Positions 35,707 to 50,282 of a stretch of 64,000 nt of DNA are shown here, piece by piece. The stretch spans positions 66,325,992 through 66,389,991 of the forward strand of contig NC_092497.1 of NCBI RefSeq assembly GCF_047495875.1, read 5' to 3'. Source of the stretch: Pithys albifrons albifrons. Taxonomy: Eukaryota; Chordata; Aves; Passeriformes; Thamnophilidae. A model generated the notes under the pieces. The model did not search any database, was not told the DNA's origin, and worked only from the letters and a program-made list of their open reading frames with translations. The position numbers were made by a program, and so were the translations under genes. Each line of letters starts with the position of its first letter. Within the stretch, counting starts at the first letter, position 1.

Positions 35707-38510
35707 GTTAGTGGTCAACTCTAGAAAGACTGACCTAACCAGAGAAATGAGTAATGCTTAAAATTTCTCTAAGAGTATTTTAACTCATATTTAAGAAGCA
35801 GTTATTGTGAGTAATTAAAATTTAACTAAATATTGATTATTACAAGAGACACTGCAAAAATGTAAAACTATAAGGAAAGCTTTATTTTCTAATAATTTAA
35901 TTTATAGTGGTACTAAATGCATACTTGCACTCTATTGTTATTCAGCAGGATTTGTCTAATTATTCAGCTCTAATTGGTATTAAACTTTAAGCATGTTAGA
36001 TATTGTTAAGCATTGGGCAAAGTGTTCTAAACATCTACTACAACTATGGATAGCAATCATCCTGAATATTTGGAACATTTCTTTCAAGTTTGATGATGGT
36101 GGGATGTTTATTTGCAATTGAATAATTGCATCATATTAATAACCCTAACCTATGTTAATTTCACAGGCATGACAACTTGATTTATCTTCAGCATTTCCAC
36201 TGGATCCTGAAGTCAGAGGTGGGTTTTTTCCTATCAATCAATCAATAGTAAATTATTATTGAGCAATTAGAAATATTTACTTTTAGCTTCTGTGCATTAG
36301 TTTTCAGAGTTGAGGAGTAAGCTGTTAAATTTCATATCATTCCTTCAGCTGCCAAACAGTAGAAACATTTTTAAGCTATGGATTAAGCTACTGGATATTT
36401 TTGATGCTTCTTGTTTTGGTGGAGAGTCTATTATATATTTTCAATGAAAGATGATGGAAAACATCTGGTTTCCTTAAGTATCTCTTTGAAGCATTATTCC
36501 ACACCTTTGTTCATATACCTAGGTCACTTTTCTGCCTATCTAGATCTATTTATTATCAATAATTTCCAGAAGCAGTTTTTTCCCCTGGTTAAAGGGGGAG
36601 ATCAACACCCAGAGAAATATGAAATCTCAAGATATGAATAATTATAGCAAGAAACAGAAAATAAGAACTTGGATCTACGGTCTTGGGATGAGTTATATTC
36701 AAGTCATTCTTAAAAACAAACACAGAATAAACCAGAGGCAGAGAAAAGCAACTTAGTTTAATGCAGTTTCCCTGAAAAAGAAAATGCATGTAAGGACATA
36801 GTTGTATTTGTTTATACATGATGTGACTGAAAGCTGTGTGAGAGCAGAATTGGCTAGTTTGCTATGAAATCTGAAGACAATTATATTTGCAAGTTCCCAT
36901 TTCTACTGTCAAGGGGATGGGAAGCATGGAAAAGACATCAAGAGGAGCATGTACGGAGAGGCAAATATTTGCTTTAGACTCGGTAAAGAATAAGCTGGAA
37001 AATTCTCAAGAATAACACAAGGGTTTTCTAAGTTTCATGTGCAGAAATGACAAGTATCAGACTCAGTGCAATACTCCAATACCTGTTCCAGACCCATCAG
37101 AATCAAGAATGGCCTGAAAAGTAATATACAAAAGGTGTTCAGCTCCTAAAAATAATCAGAGGTTTTTGTTGTTTTATTGGGGTGTTTGTTTGATTGATTA
37201 TGTGATTGTTTTAGGGGAGGAAAGATGAATTGTTTATTTTAGTTGGAATTGTTTTTACCTATTGGAACCAAGAGACAAGATAACGCTGGCCTGATTTTGA
37301 AACGTCATTGTTTCTCTTATGGAACCTGAAGGGTTATAAGCAGCTGGGCAGGTTGAATGATATGAGACAGGAACAAACTAGTGGGAAGCACTGCTTATTC
37401 CTGTAGAGGAAGCAGAAATATCAAGAAAAAGACCCACAAGCCGTCATGTTAGAATAGGATTGAAACCATCTTGTAGAAAGAAACCTGCTGTATTGCCAGT
37501 GTGGTGTCTGTGCCTGATGGTGAACAGGCAGCATGCTCTGCCTGCTCCTCCAGGCTGTGTAAGAGAAATTAATGGCTTTCCTTACTTCTGCAAAAGGCAC
37601 ATGAAACAAAACAAGGCTGTACAGAAGCCTTCTTCATTGTCTCCCTCCTCTAGGAGTTGTTCCCAAGAACTAAACGTGTCACAGCCCTACAACTCTGGCC
37701 CATGTCTGTTGTACACCCCCAGGAAGAGGAGTGAGATTATCCTGACCATCCTTCCCTGCTCCAACCAAACATCCCAACTGCTGGGAGCACAGCTGGGTTT
37801 CCTTTCAACAATGCTGTTGCTGCTGTTCTAGCTTATATTGTAGCTGCCATCATTTGGGAAGTCTGGAAGCCTGGTAAACAAACATGGCTGTAAGCTACTT
37901 TAACGCAGCCGCTTTCACAACCTGGGACTGGCTGGCAGCCTTCAGGGCACTGCTGTCCTCTCAGCTGTGACTAATTGTGGGAAAAAAAAGTGCAGGTTAG
38001 AAGAGAGGAGTTGTCCTTGTCCAGTCAAGTCTGTGAACACAGAGATGCTGGTGACATCCATGTATTTTTCTTTTGTGTTTAAACATGTCAGAGCCCATGG
38101 CTCTGCTAGAGCAAGTGCTACATAAATACATAGCCCTGAGGGGTGTGATCAGCCACTGGGTTTATCAAGAAGAGACTTTACCTTTGTGCATCAGCAAAGT
38201 ACCATCCAAATATGGACACTTTTGTTGGCATTTTAAATACGCCATTTCAAAGCACATTAATCTCTGTAATTTTTTCCTTTATTAACTTGTTACAAGTTTC
38301 AAAGTGTTGTTTTCTCCCAACATAGTCTCAAATATTAAGGAAGTATTTGCCCTGTCCTAATATCTGCAAGTAAGCAAATATTAGCAAAATACAAACTTCA
38401 TTGTTTCCTACAATAAAATTATGTTGAATTTGTGACCATTCTTGGCATTTATAAATGGGAATCACAAATACATATTTCCTCAGGGCATCATAGATTTGTT
38501 TTCTCCTCAA

Positions 38511-38647
38511 ACCTCCTCCCCGCCCCCAAAACCCCAAGGCAACCAACAACAAACAAACAAACAAAAAAATCAGAGAAGCCCTCCCCTCACACACCCTCCC
38601 CCCACCCCCACCAACAACCCCCTCACCAACAACCCCCCAAAAAAAAC
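38511..38647. repeat. A/C-rich low-complexity tract with minus-strand G-quadruplex motif
   Basis: Nearly pure A and C, mixing CCCC, CCAACAA and AAACAAAC words. Within it, 38580-38609 holds C-runs CCC, CCCC, CCC, CCCCCC and CCCCC separated by one to seven bases, so the minus strand satisfies a four-run G-quadruplex pattern. A second C-rich block (CCCC, CCCCC, CCCC) lies at 38517-38535. Confidence 0.8.
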
Positions 38648-41600
38648 TAAAATGAAGTCAAAAGCTCTAAGTCAGCTTTCAGATAGAGAGTTTGTTAAAA
38701 TGAACAACAGAGCAAAGGTGAGCTTTGGAAGGCTTTTTAATGTCATCAGAGTTGACCTGAGAATCTTACAGAAGAGTTGGCCAGGGGCTTTCTTTACTAA
38801 TTCATGTATACAGCTGCAACAAATAGGAATTACCTAAAAATGTCCAGTGTTCATCTGGAAAAGTATGAATAATATTCAAGGCTATGAGCAACAAAGGTAG
38901 CGGGAATAGTACTACACAAAGGAAACTAGCACCTACTGAAACAGATTGAATTTTAATAATTGGGGAGGTTAATAGGTGCTGTTTGGTATCATTACAGGCA
39001 GAATTTTTGTAGACTTGTCCCAAATGGAATTCTCTGCAGCTTGCATCACCAAGCGAAAATTGCACAGCTCATTGTTCCCACCTCTCCCATTTTTCAGCCT
39101 CAGAAATCAAAAGGCTTTGTGTTTGAGTCCAGAAGAGCAACCCAGAAACAGCATTGCCAAGCAGAATAATTGGGAATGTGTTAATTTCAAGACTTCACCA
39201 GTTTTTCATCATTGTAGATCAATGTCTGTGATGTTACTAATTCTTGTCTACTCCAAGGATAATAAATGTGCTAAAACCTTATGAAGATAAGGACTATGAA
39301 TACCAGTGGGTTTTACAGTGGACATTTACAGCATTAAACTGCAACTATTGTTTTTTTTTGACGACAGATGATATTCACTGTCTGGTCCTCATATTTATAT
39401 GGACAGCATTTGGTATTATCATGCGTGGCACTGAATTCAGCTCTCCCTGATGGTGGAGTTTTACTATTAATCCTTTGTTTAGTAAGGATGTGGGTAGGAG
39501 TAGAAGACTTCCATTTATACAACTCATATTGTATGCATCTCTGAGCATATCTTTGAAAGTTGTTTGCTTTTTGGGGAGGTCATACATCTTTGTTTTAAAA
39601 ATGTACTTTTTGTTGTGCAACCTATGATCATATTTTTCTTCTCCAATTAAAATTCTGAAAAGAAGGATGAGTTCTGCAACAAAAATGTTCATATTGATGA
39701 GAGACTGCACAAACTAACAGCATTGGTCTTAATCCAGGAAAATGCTGAATGTCTTCAGACAGAATCAATAAAACACATCAAATTATGTACAGTCAAGTAT
39801 ATATATTTACATATACATCAAATTATTATAACAGCCAGTATGATTTCCAGCTAACTACCTTAAATACTGTAACTTGAACATATCAGAGTTTTGCACTACC
39901 CAAGCTAAACATATAAGCTTCTTTAATAGTTAAAGTTACAGTGTCAAGAGAGAAATGGAAACCGAATCTAGGCTGGCTAAGAGCCCTTTCTGCTGTTCAG
40001 GTTTGTTCATGGAGAGGTAAAGTATTTTCCACTTTTAAGGACTACATTCTTGCAGAAGAAATAGCTATTGACTACTGAAAATGTGATGTTGCAATACCAA
40101 GACTTTTACTGGGATAAAAAGTGAGGCAGGTGACAAAAATTGTAACTTAGGCAAAACCTTGAGACAAAGAGTGTCAGAAGGAACAAGTCCCCTTAGAAAA
40201 ACAGTTAGGGACAAATTGCACTTAGATATGGAAACATTTTTCAAAATAAAATTCAAGGACAGATATGAAATTCATAGTTTATTTTTCAAAATTATTAAAA
40301 TTCAGCTTTATATACATGAGGAAAAAAGTTGGCCTTAGCAAATGCGTGTTTGGAAACATGTGGGTTCTCCTGAAAAATGAAAACATCTCCTTTTTGTGTA
40401 AGCTTTGTGGGACATAAAAATAAATAGCCTATTGCAATTCTGCTCTCCCTCGTTGGAAAACTTTTAAAATGTAATGGTTCAGGAGACAGTTTAGAGCAGA
40501 AAATAAGCTTTTAAGAAAATGATGACACCAACAAGGATTTAAAAAGACATAAAATTCAGCAATTTTCAGTGTCAAATTTAGAAAACAGGTGTGTAGAATT
40601 CTAGGAAGTGCTAGCAAAAATAATATAAAAACCCCTATAACAATTCTGAACTGCTCTCTCTTTTACAATGAATTAAAGAATGTATTCATATTTCAAATTA
40701 AAAAATGCAGAATATTACAAAATTTCTCAGAGTCATTTGGAATCAATATATTGATTGTTTAGATTTATGTTGCTAGAACAAATTTCTTTGTGTCTGGTAA
40801 CCAAAGTTCACTTTACTTCCAACTGGCATAAATTTGAGATAGGCAATGCTTGCAATGTCATTTGCCACTATGTGAAACATAGAAACAGGGCTAATACATG
40901 TCATTTGGTTTAAATGCATTAGACTTGGATGCATCTCCTTGCTAGTTACTAATACAATGACATGACAATATTTAACTTGTATTCTGAAGCTTTTCCCTGG
41001 AGAGATCAACTTTAACAGACTAACATCTATTGACATAACCTTCTCTTCACTTTTTGGATAAATACTCTGTTGCTGTATTTTTAAACCAGCAGCATGCCTT
41101 TTCTGTGACAGTGAAGGCATTACCAGAGTCTAAAAGGAGCTTGAGGCTCCTAGCTAACTTACATAATAACCTTATGAACTGTGCATTAGTAAGAACAAAA
41201 TTGTAGTGACCGCACCTATGAGCGATGCACTATATTTTTCATTGCTTTCAAATGCATTGCATGCATTTCCTCCATTTTCTTTTGTTTTGTCTGTTTATAA
41301 GTCAGCTCTAACATCTTGTACATTTTCATCTTCTCTCTTTTTTTTCCTTTTGGCTTGATTCATTCATCACGAGGCTGCTTTAAGACTTTAAAACTTTGTA
41401 TTTGTGAATTTGTGACAGTCTCACGCATTCTGAAACAATATCTTCTCTCTTTCTATTCACAAATTTGGCCACTATCCTCCTTGCCATTTTTCTTCTCTTC
41501 CCATCACATTGCAAGAAACAGAAAAGTTACCTCATTTATAATTCCACAAAGTGTGCAGACTCAGCTAATGCTTAAAATGATGTTTAACGACTTGATAAAA

Positions 41601-43677
41601 GTCTCCCAGTGCATAAGAGGCCACACCAGGAAAGAGCCCATGCTCTTCAGATGGTCTTGTTCTCTGTCTGTCTCTCTAGTACCATGTTTAAGTGCAAGAA
41701 AAATTTTATCCTCACTCCTTGCCCCATTATTATTAGGTCTTCTCTGGTAATTTCTTATGGAAACTATTTCCACTTGTTCCTATTGGCCAGCGGATACCTG
41801 CAGGGATGCTTTCCCTCTGGGCAGCTTCAGGGATCAAAAGGGCTTTCTCAGTGCTGAGTACAGTGACTAAACTTTATACCACATTTGCTGACTTCCTACA
41901 AACAGGAATAGCAGTCCTGGGGTTAACTTGCCCTCACCTACCTGTATTTTTAGAGCCTGATTCATTGTGCTGCAAATGGATGTAAACGCTTATATTCTGA
42001 GTTTTTGAGAGCAAATAAATATAGCAACACAGGCAAACAGGTCTTCAGTTTGTAATTCTTAACTAGGTAATTTTGTGGTTTTTAGTTGTTTTATTTTTTT
42101 GAAGGGGGGGATGGGGGGTGGCAGTCTTCCAAAGATTGCATTTATCACTCTGTATAATTGCCAAAGTGATTGAAGGTTCATAAGTTTAGACAAGGCAGAG
42201 GAAGCCTGCCATCATTGCACCAAGAGCAGCATCCCAACAATGTGATGGTAGCATCACAATGTGCACACAGCCTGCAGGATTTCCTATAGGAGCCTCTTTT
42301 TTCCAAAAGTTGTGTTAAAAGAACCCTCACAGGATCTTCTCTTCCTCTGCCCCAAAGAACTAGTAGCTTCTGATTCCTCACTGGGAGAAATAGCATTCCC
42401 TCAAATATATTGTGCTGCACTTTCTTGATGGAAGCCCAACAAGCAAAAGGACAAAACAGGGAGGGTGTCAGCAGAAAGAACAAATCCTACAGTCTGTGGA
42501 AAAGAAAGCCAGCATCATGGCTGTGGACTTACAGCCAGGTCCTATGCTTCCTGCATTAGTACTCTCAAGTATCACCAGAAGGTTTCCTTCAGCCTGACAA
42601 AGGGAAGGTCTAGGAATGAAGGAAGAATCTCCAGAACACAGCTGCATGTACTTGGCTCTTTGTGGTGTGCTTGATTGCCCCAGACCAAAGTGTAGGCACC
42701 TTCCAAGTGCTAGTTTTGCCTGGCACCTTTCCTGAGCCAAGCACAGTTCAGTCATGGTCCACAGCAACAATATGTGGGGTATTTTTAAGAACTCTGAAAT
42801 GCCCAGACACATATAATGATCATTTTAGAAATACATATGAAAATTATATGGAAACTGAAAGGAGTCAGATGTTCTCATTGCAGGGCAGAATTTGCTCCCA
42901 TGGCGTGTTTTTGAGTCCTGGGAAGAATGTCTATTGCATTGTGTTAGCACATGAAGATGATTGGACAGTGTTCTGTCAGGCTTACCTCATGATTTCCTTG
43001 CTTTTGTGGGGTTTTGTCCAGCTATAATATTATTTGAACATATTTAATTAAATAGCTGTTTAAAGTCCCTGACATTAGTATTTTCATATAACTACACCTC
43101 ATACTACTACTTGCTAGTCATTATAGTAGCTTCCAAGATAAATGCAATTCATTCCAAACTCAAAGTTAATCTCATGGAAAATCCAATCAGTAAATTGATT
43201 AGGTATTAAATTACATTCTTTGTTAATGTTCTCTATTCCTTCCTATATAGTTCAAAAAACCCCATTACCTTTTTTTGTCCCCTCTTTTTCACTCTTCCAT
43301 CTCCCCCATTTCTATTAATATCAATCTGCCATCAAATGTACTAGTATGGCAGAGGTTATTTATGGGTTTTTGTATTACCCCTTTTTTTCTTAAAAAAAAT
43401 AAAAGAAGAAAAAAAAAGAGAAAATTTGGTAAAGTGAGAAATTAAAAACATGTAAAAATGTGTCTAGTCCTAGGATGACTTAGAAGGGTTCTTTTTTCAG
43501 AAGTGGCTATTGAGAATATGCTTCAGATCATAACATCTGTAAAAGGTACAGTTGGCATTGAAGTAACAGTACACCACTCTGAATTGACTGCCACTGTACT
43601 GTGCCAACCCTTTTTTTTTTAAACCAGAAGTTCCTAGTAGTTAAATTTGGATAATAAGGGTTTTTTAAGAGAATTTT

Positions 43678-43762
43678 TGTTGTTGTTGTTGTTTGGGTTT
43701 TTTGTTTTAATTGAAAACTCATTTTGGAAAAAAAAAATACCCAAAAAACCCAACAACCAAAC
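43678..43762. repeat. Inverted G/T and A/C simple tracts
   Basis: A (TTG)n run at 43678-43694 leads into GTTTGGGTTTTTTG (43691-43704). About 37 bp later CAAAAAACCCAAC (43742-43754) pairs with it, followed by AACCAAACAAAC. The arrangement is a simple-sequence inverted repeat with an AT-rich loop. Confidence 0.65.
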
Positions 43763-46700
43763 AAACTGCAAATCAGTTATCTACACTGAATCCGGCAATC
43801 AGTTGGAGCTGCAATCCCATCAGGACCAAATGTGATACACTGAACAGAAATTCTGGAAGTCATAATAAAGAGACTGAGCTAACATCAGGTTATTGCAGCC
43901 TGCACTTGCCAGGCAGCCCATAGAAATACGCCTATAGTCATGGTGAGTCAGGAGATTAGCTGTGATTCCTGTGATTGCTAATAGCTCCTTCATACTGTGT
44001 TCATCAATGGGAAGTCTGCCACTGCATACAATATGGTCAGGATTTCATCCTTCTAACTTTGTTAGCCTTCCTTAAAAATTGAAGGTAGATTGCTTGCTTC
44101 ACATATACACTTTGTGCTGTATTTAGGTCTTTAAGCTCTTTGGGCCAAGTTTTACAGTAAGAATATTTTAGTAAAGCACTGAACACTGTTAGGACCCATG
44201 CTCTGACAGCCAAAGTGGTAAAACAGTCTTAAATGAACACATGTCAGTTAGCAACTATTACTGCTTCTGACATTCCTACAATTATTTAGAAATACAAATG
44301 TTTAATTTTATTTTTGGTTTGTAGTTCTTTAGCATTGGTTCATGTGCTTTTACAAATTTTGGTCTGAGTATCTTAAAATTTCAGTGCAGAATTTTACCAC
44401 TATTTCTAAATGCATTTTGAGACACTATCTGAACTCCAGCCTGTAGAACTAGACTAAGAAGTCCCTCCTTATTCTATCAAAACTTCATCTCACTTTAGCT
44501 GCTCAGCAGAATTCAGTGGTCCTGGTTTTTAAGCTAGTAACTCAACTCTTCCTCTCCTTTCATGGATATACTGCAGCTCCCCATATCTTGTCTCAAAGAA
44601 CATGTCATTTTAGTTGCTTGCTGACATCTCAAAATCAGTCATTTGAAATTCAGCTTCTCCATGTGCTTTCTTTGAAACACTTCCTTCTCTGATTTGGTGC
44701 CAACAACTTCACTATCTGCCATTCCTTTCTGTGTCTGTTCTCTCTCCTCCTTCTAAGTCACAGCAGTGGTCTCCTGCTGCAGCTCTCCCTCCCCTCACTG
44801 GGCAGCAAAAGGGTGCCTGTGTCTCTGTGGGAAGTGTTTGCCTGGTTTGCCCTGACAACTTTTGCTGTGTTCTTCACACTTATTTTACTCCTTCCAGCAC
44901 ATTCAGGTCCCTTGGTTAAAAAAAACCAAAACCAACCAAACAAAAAAAGCAGCTTGTTTTATTTATCAGAATGAGAAGTTCTTCTCTTATCTCATTTAGA
45001 GATGATTTCTGCACAGTTCAAATTTTTAGCCATGCTCCTGGCCACTTAGAAGCTTAAGAGTTCTGCCATTTTTTTCCTCTCTCCTTTCTGCATCACACAA
45101 ACATCCAAATGAGTCCTTCATACAGATCTTCTGTTGTCTTTTTCCTCTTCTTTTAATTCCTTGAACTGTGTCCCCCAACCAATTTGCCAAGGCCCCACTT
45201 GCATCTCAGTCAAACTCACTTCTGAAAAGCCTGCAGGCTGCCCTGAAGACTACAAAAACATAACAGTTAAATCAACATCACAGTTAAATCAAACTTTGCC
45301 ATTTTGGTTTTGCATTGTCAGAGAATATTATGTGTCCCTGTCCCCCATCTCTTGACTATTCTTTCTTTTACTTCTTTTTCTGTGTCTGTGTTCTAGACTT
45401 CGGGCTTATTGATGGTAAAATCCGTATGTTCTTATAGTGAGGAACTTAAATATTCTGTGGTTAGGATACAAATGTAAAGTAATAATTATTGTTTCAAGAA
45501 TAGATTTAGGAATACACAAAGAGGCATTAAATTGCTTCTTCCCTTGCTGACTGAAGAGATGACTGCCTAGGCAGTTTCTAGGAAACTACAGGAGCAAGAT
45601 TTACACATTAGAAATTAAAAATATATACGAGTAAGAGCTCTCATTGAAATGAAAAGACTAAGTCCCTGTTGTGATGTTATTTGCTGCACTGAATGTCTGC
45701 TGGATCAGGACCTTAAGTTGCAATGTGATAAGCCAAATCTTCCTTGCCAGAGCCTTTTCCAGAATGCCTGACACAGCACAAACCTCATTTACTGTCAGTC
45801 ATTAAGTACAGCTGTCAAAACCGAGAGGAGTGATAAAAAAAATCCATCTAGCACCAGTCACTGGATTCTGACAATAATCTCCTGCATGTCACTGGTTACT
45901 GTCTCAGAGATGCAAGAGATTACTGATGACTTTAAATTACCAAAGCATGGATCTGTGAATATGGAGCCATACTTCTTCACAGAGGCATGGTTCGGTGAAG
46001 CCTCACATTTCAAACTGAAAAGAAAACTAATTCAGTATTTAAGTTATTCCTACAAAGAGAACAAATTGCCAATGCAGGTCTTAATTATTTATGTAATGTT
46101 TCTTTATCTGATAGCAACAATTGTTGCTGTAACTCTTGCTAGACATTAACTGGGAGAAAAGTAAAAAGTTAGTAGTATATTGATTAGGCACAGCCTGGAT
46201 GTCATGATAACATTAGAGCCATTTTTTTTCTTTGATCTTGCTTGATTAGACAATTTTTTACCAGAAAATATAATAAATAATTACTTCATAGAGTGAATAT
46301 AACATAAAAATTAAAACAGTAACTCACCTTATCATGTTTAATGAGATTTCACCATCACTTATACAATCCTCCTACATTTAGCTCAAATACCAGGATTAAT
46401 GTTGGACTAGTCTCAATGTGTAATTCTAAAAGTCTAGTTTATTGGGCCCAGTAATTGACTTCAGTTGCTTTCATACTCTGAGACTGGACTTTGTTTTCAG
46501 ATTATGCTGAGCTACAAAACATAGTGTTTTCAGATTTGAGAAGGGAACAAGAAATATTATTTTGTTTTATTGTTCTATCTGCAAAAAATCTACTGTATAT
46601 TGTTTGCAACACCCAATATGAAGTAAGCTATTTTAGAGTTCAGACCTTAGAATCTTCTGATGTTGATGCCTGTGGCAAAGTCAGAGATTTCTCAAATAAT

Positions 46701-49700
46701 ATGTCTCACAGTTTTGCACATTACAGTATCTGGGCAATTCTTGGCTGGATACTGCAGAGGAAGGCTGAAAAGGGATAGGCAAAGGACATCTCTGCAGAAT
46801 GTGGCATTTATTTGCAGTTTCAGAAACCATTCCTTGCACAAAAATCATCTCTTTTAGTCCACCATATGCTTGTAGCTCAAATCCCAACATAATAATGTTA
46901 GCACATAGTAAAGCCTGATAGTAGTTTCAGATCCAAATCTCTACCTTCCCCTCCATTCTGGGATAGATTTTTAGGATACCACAGCCAGAACAGATTTATA
47001 GTTCTGTTTCAGTTTCTCAGATTCAGACATTTATGAGCCTTTCCTCCTCTATCTGTCCTGGCTATTTGCACAGATTTTCTAACTCTTTGAATAAGTTTTG
47101 GCTCTTTCCTGGTATTCTTTCATACTCAGGTCTATGCACCAAATGGATTGATAACACTGTGAGAAAGGTATTTTATATCCAACACATCCCTCATTTTTTT
47201 CTTACTGCAGTGGAAAGTTTATTTTGCTCACTAAACTCTACGCTAAGTGGGACCTTTGAGATAAATTTTACATTAGTTTGTGTCCTGAATTGAATATTAC
47301 AAGATTGTATGTTTAATGTCATGGGATTAGCTGTTAGCCATGCATCTGCCAATATTTCCACCACCTAGGTGTCAAAATTCAAAACTGGTGATTAATAAAC
47401 TGAAGTAAGTGAAAGGGGAGCAGCAAGTTACTTGAAGTGATGGGCATGATGTATGAATATCATTAGCTTTTTCTTAAAGAACATTTATATGATTACATGA
47501 ATGCAAAAGGCAATGCAGTATTTTAGTCTTTCTCTAGTCACTGGAACACTCTGAAGCAGATGGACTGTGTGACTGATGATTCAATAATTGCACTCATTAA
47601 AAATGTTCACGCTTTTAATCTTTCCCCCCTCACATTCTGTGAAGAGTTGAGGAATGAAGTGGTTTTGTCATTGTCAGCAGATAGATAATTGAGTTTGCTT
47701 TGATTTCCTGGGGTGCCCCTTTCCCATCCCTGTGCTGTTGGATTGATGTTTTCGGAAGCATAGCAGAACATGTGAATCAGGTCCAACTGTCTTAAAGGAG
47801 AAAAACACGACAGAAAGATTCCTTTCTCTCTCTCTCAGTATTCGCTTGTGTGCACTCAGCCAGTAACCTACCTTGGTAGAAGAGAGCATGCATCTGCTTT
47901 TCTGCCAGATTACCTCCCCCAGGACACAGTTTCCTTGTTGTGGCATTCAAGGAAAAGCTAGGTAATTCTACCTTGACCTAAAGCACAGACTGCTTCTCCT
48001 GTTTATTGTTGTGGGATAGAATTCGTTTAAAGCTAACAGAGAGAAGAGGGTGAGGGTGTACCTCTCTGTAAGTGCCTGATGCACAGCGTTGCAACAACAT
48101 GAAATCAACAGGATCTCACAAAACAGCAAGCAAAAATGGTAGTAGGAAGATAAGTGGAAAAAAGAGCCATCCTGCTTTCTCTGAAAACTAGGACAAAAAT
48201 ATCTTACAGCTGTACTGAAGAGATGCTTCTTTTTGTTTCTACCTTTAGGATTTAGGTTTAGAGTTTGCATTTAAATTTAATTGGATAATAGCAAAAGTGT
48301 TCTCCAAATAAGGCATTGAATCCACTTATTCTACTTCCTCTGTTGTCTGGGCACTCATTTTCCAGATGCTGCTCTGGGAACAATATACTAGAAGTTCTGT
48401 TATCCATGACTTTCTGACAGTCTCCAGCTGCTTCAGAAGACATTCACACTGTCCATGATTTGTACTTTGCAAACATCTAACTGAAATCAGAGCATCACAG
48501 AATTCAACCTTGTTCAAACATAACATGATGGAGACCTTTGCAACTCTGATTAAGGTCTCTGAGGTGGAGTTTGATTAATCCCATTCTTAGGTTTCACTAT
48601 TCTGTACCTATAAGCAAAAGAAAAACATTTTTTCTGCAAGTATGTTCTCTTTTTTTGACTTCTTGGGTATGCTTCCTAGGCTTGGCTGCTCTGTAAAACA
48701 ATTATGACCTGCTGTTAGAGCACTTAATGCATCCCAGAGAGACTACATAAGGGCTTAGACACTTCTACAGCCCTTCCTTTGTGTCCACTTTCTCTCCGAT
48801 TCCTGCCATCTGAAGAATGCAATGCACAGATTTTGACATGAAATACACAGGCCTGAAACAAATTGTTAGGTTCTCATATCTCCTTTGCTTCAAATTCACT
48901 GCACCGTGTTGTTCTTTCTGTCTGTTGGGTATGAAGATTTTTAGACAAACTAGGTGGAAATTCCCTTCTACAATTGTTTCAACAATTGAAAAGGATGGCT
49001 CTGCCAGAAAAGCAGAACTACATGTTCCTTGTTCACCAACTGCCTTTTGTCTTTCTGAACTCCCCAGACTATTCGCCTTGTCCAAATTCTTGGGATAAGG
49101 CTTCATCTTCAGACCAATTCCTTCCTCTGCACCCCACACACCATTGTTGCTTTTTCTTCTTGTGTAGATGAAATATTTCAAGCTCTAAAGTTTCTTAGCC
49201 AACAGTCTGTTCACAGTCAAAACTGTGAATGCTATTTCACCTTCTCTTCCCAAGAGGCAATACAGAATGAAGGCTACACATATAACACAGTGGTATGTGT
49301 AGTTCACTAACACAAACTGTAATATATAAAGTGCAGATACATCTGCTATCATCACACTATGGCAACTTTAAATGGGCTTGCCACTTAGGCAGCAAAACCA
49401 AAGATCAAGAAAAGAGTGGACACTTGCATAGGGAAGTGACATGATTGGCATGCAATTCAGTAGTAGCACGGTACCTTACCCAAACCATTTAAATTAACAT
49501 TAGCAAGAGGTTTTTTAAGTCTCATGCTGAAAAATATGACCATACATGCTTGGAAAAATGCATCCATCAAGAAGTTTTCAAGGAATAAACAGCCCACTGA
49601 ATGTGGAACTTTCTAAGTGGATGTCACAGTATAGAGTAGAGTAGGAGGAAACTCAGCAGGCTAGTTGTGAGTTCAGTAGGTTATGAAAAACTGTCTTAAA

Positions 49701-50282
49701 GTATAAAGTTGTACATAATTAGCTACATTCTAATATGGTCAGGAGATGACTATGAGTTAAGAATGCGCAGATCTGCTTGAAAGGACACATCCATTTAGAA
49801 GGCTCAGTGGCAATCACACACCATGCAGAGCAAACAAAAGGAAGCTAAGAATTATGGCTGCGCCTTTTTTTTTCCCCTGCTACCATGGGTGGACTCAAGT
49901 TCATGCAGTTTGCTGCTCTCAGATACTGGATAACCTTGGATACAGAGGCAGAGCCAGAGCAGTTCTTATTCTAACCCTGTGATAGAAACATTTCAATCAA
50001 AACATTTCTCTGTTAAAGTAGGATGTTACTTTTTATGAGCCAAACACAACACGTGTCAGGTCTGTATTTAATTTTGAATGCATGTCTGAGCACAAACTCT
50101 AACCCTAATACATTCTATATGTGCACTTACTGGCTTCATCCTTCAGCTTGGGTCCAGGAGTATGTCTCCCTGCCATGTATATAATACATGTCCTGCAGGA
50201 TAATTATGTAGACAAGAATAAATCAAATGGCATAAAGATAAGCTAGCACTGTAAGTATCTAGCTCAACATTAGCCCTTAGAG

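Larger units (their letters stand above)
35707..50282. other. Long unique stretch with A/C-rich simple tracts, no gene recognised
   Basis: About 14.5 kb without a recognisable interspersed repeat. Segments near 37280-37980 and 42180-42830 are GC-richer and carry overlapping open frames of up to 123 codons, but I recognise no domain and cannot place exon boundaries. Simple A/C or G/T tracts occur at 37155-37215, 38511-38647, 42063-42122, 43678-43768 and 44915-44948. The longest open frames (144 codons at 41316-41750 plus; 138 codons at 48765-49181 minus) show no motif. Confidence 0.5.

Noticed and set aside
35567..35761. 64-codon open frame with His-Thr repeats
   Set aside because: It is a translation of the GT/AC microsatellite.
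36140..36150. AACCCTAACC resembling an interstitial telomere repeat
   Set aside because: Only about one and a half CCCTAA units; far too short to distinguish from chance.
41316..41750. 144-codon plus-strand open frame, the longest outside repeats
   Set aside because: It begins in T-rich sequence, is rich in Phe, Leu and Ser as expected from pyrimidine-rich DNA, and shows no domain or conserved motif.
48765..49181. 138-codon minus-strand open frame overlapping a 93-codon plus-strand frame
   Set aside because: No recognisable motif in either; both are within chance length and there is no promoter, splice or poly(A) support.
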